Below, one piece after another: positions 5,511 through 5,514 of a DNA stretch of 5,514 bases. The notes beneath the pieces were generated by a model. The model was given only the letters and a program-made list of their open reading frames with translations, ran no database searches and was not told the origin of the DNA. The stretch's first letter is position 1. Every line of letters begins with the position of its first letter. This stretch comes from Clostridia bacterium (GTDB lineage Bacteria > Bacillota > Clostridia > Lachnospirales > CAG-274), in NCBI GenBank assembly GCA_030536675.1, contig JAUNPM010000117.1, forward strand, positions 1 to 5,514, given 5' to 3'. The position numbers were made by a program, and so were the translations under genes.

Positions 5511-5514
5511 TAAA

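Overview
The window looks like chromosomal DNA from a low-GC Gram-positive bacterium, most likely an anaerobic gut-type member of the Clostridia. The signs are AT-rich intergenic DNA, AGGAGG-type ribosome binding sites, near-consensus sigma-A promoters (several with an extended TG -10), a WalR/WalK-type two-component pair and a Bacillus-type CCA-adding enzyme. No mobile element, CRISPR array, tRNA or rRNA was recognised. The genus cannot be fixed from this sequence.

Layout. Positions 1-123 hold no supportable gene but contain three consecutive perfect hairpins; the innermost (98-120) is the terminator of a cold-shock protein gene read on the minus strand (210-410). That gene has two tandem promoters and a leader with a hairpin plus a long U-rich tract. 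Upstream of it, also on the minus strand, are walK (606-2396) and walR (2427-3113), read in the order walR-walK toward csp. The walR promoter is back to back with a plus-strand promoter for cca (3236-4399), which overlaps by one base a short-chain dehydrogenase gene (4399-5148). A terminator follows at 5185-5242.

How the genes work together. WalK and WalR form a membrane sensor kinase and OmpR-type regulator pair; in Firmicutes this pair controls cell-wall turnover. The usual walH/walI/walJ partners are not downstream here. Cca repairs or adds tRNA 3' CCA ends, and the SDR is a translationally coupled oxidoreductase of unknown substrate. Csp is a small RNA chaperone. Only walR-walK and cca-SDR look like true operons.

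Most interesting region: the last 235 bases (about 5281-5514). A strong promoter drives a leader of about 200 nt for a gene that starts just past the window edge. The leader carries a 28-codon open frame with a good ribosome binding site and TTG start. It also carries two mutually exclusive RNA helices: a long one (arms 5419-5441 and 5476-5496, the first arm inside the small frame) and one that locks up the downstream gene's ribosome binding site (arms 5466-5480 and 5496-5510). This is the architecture of a translation-controlled attenuator. I do not recognise the peptide, and the controlled gene is not visible.
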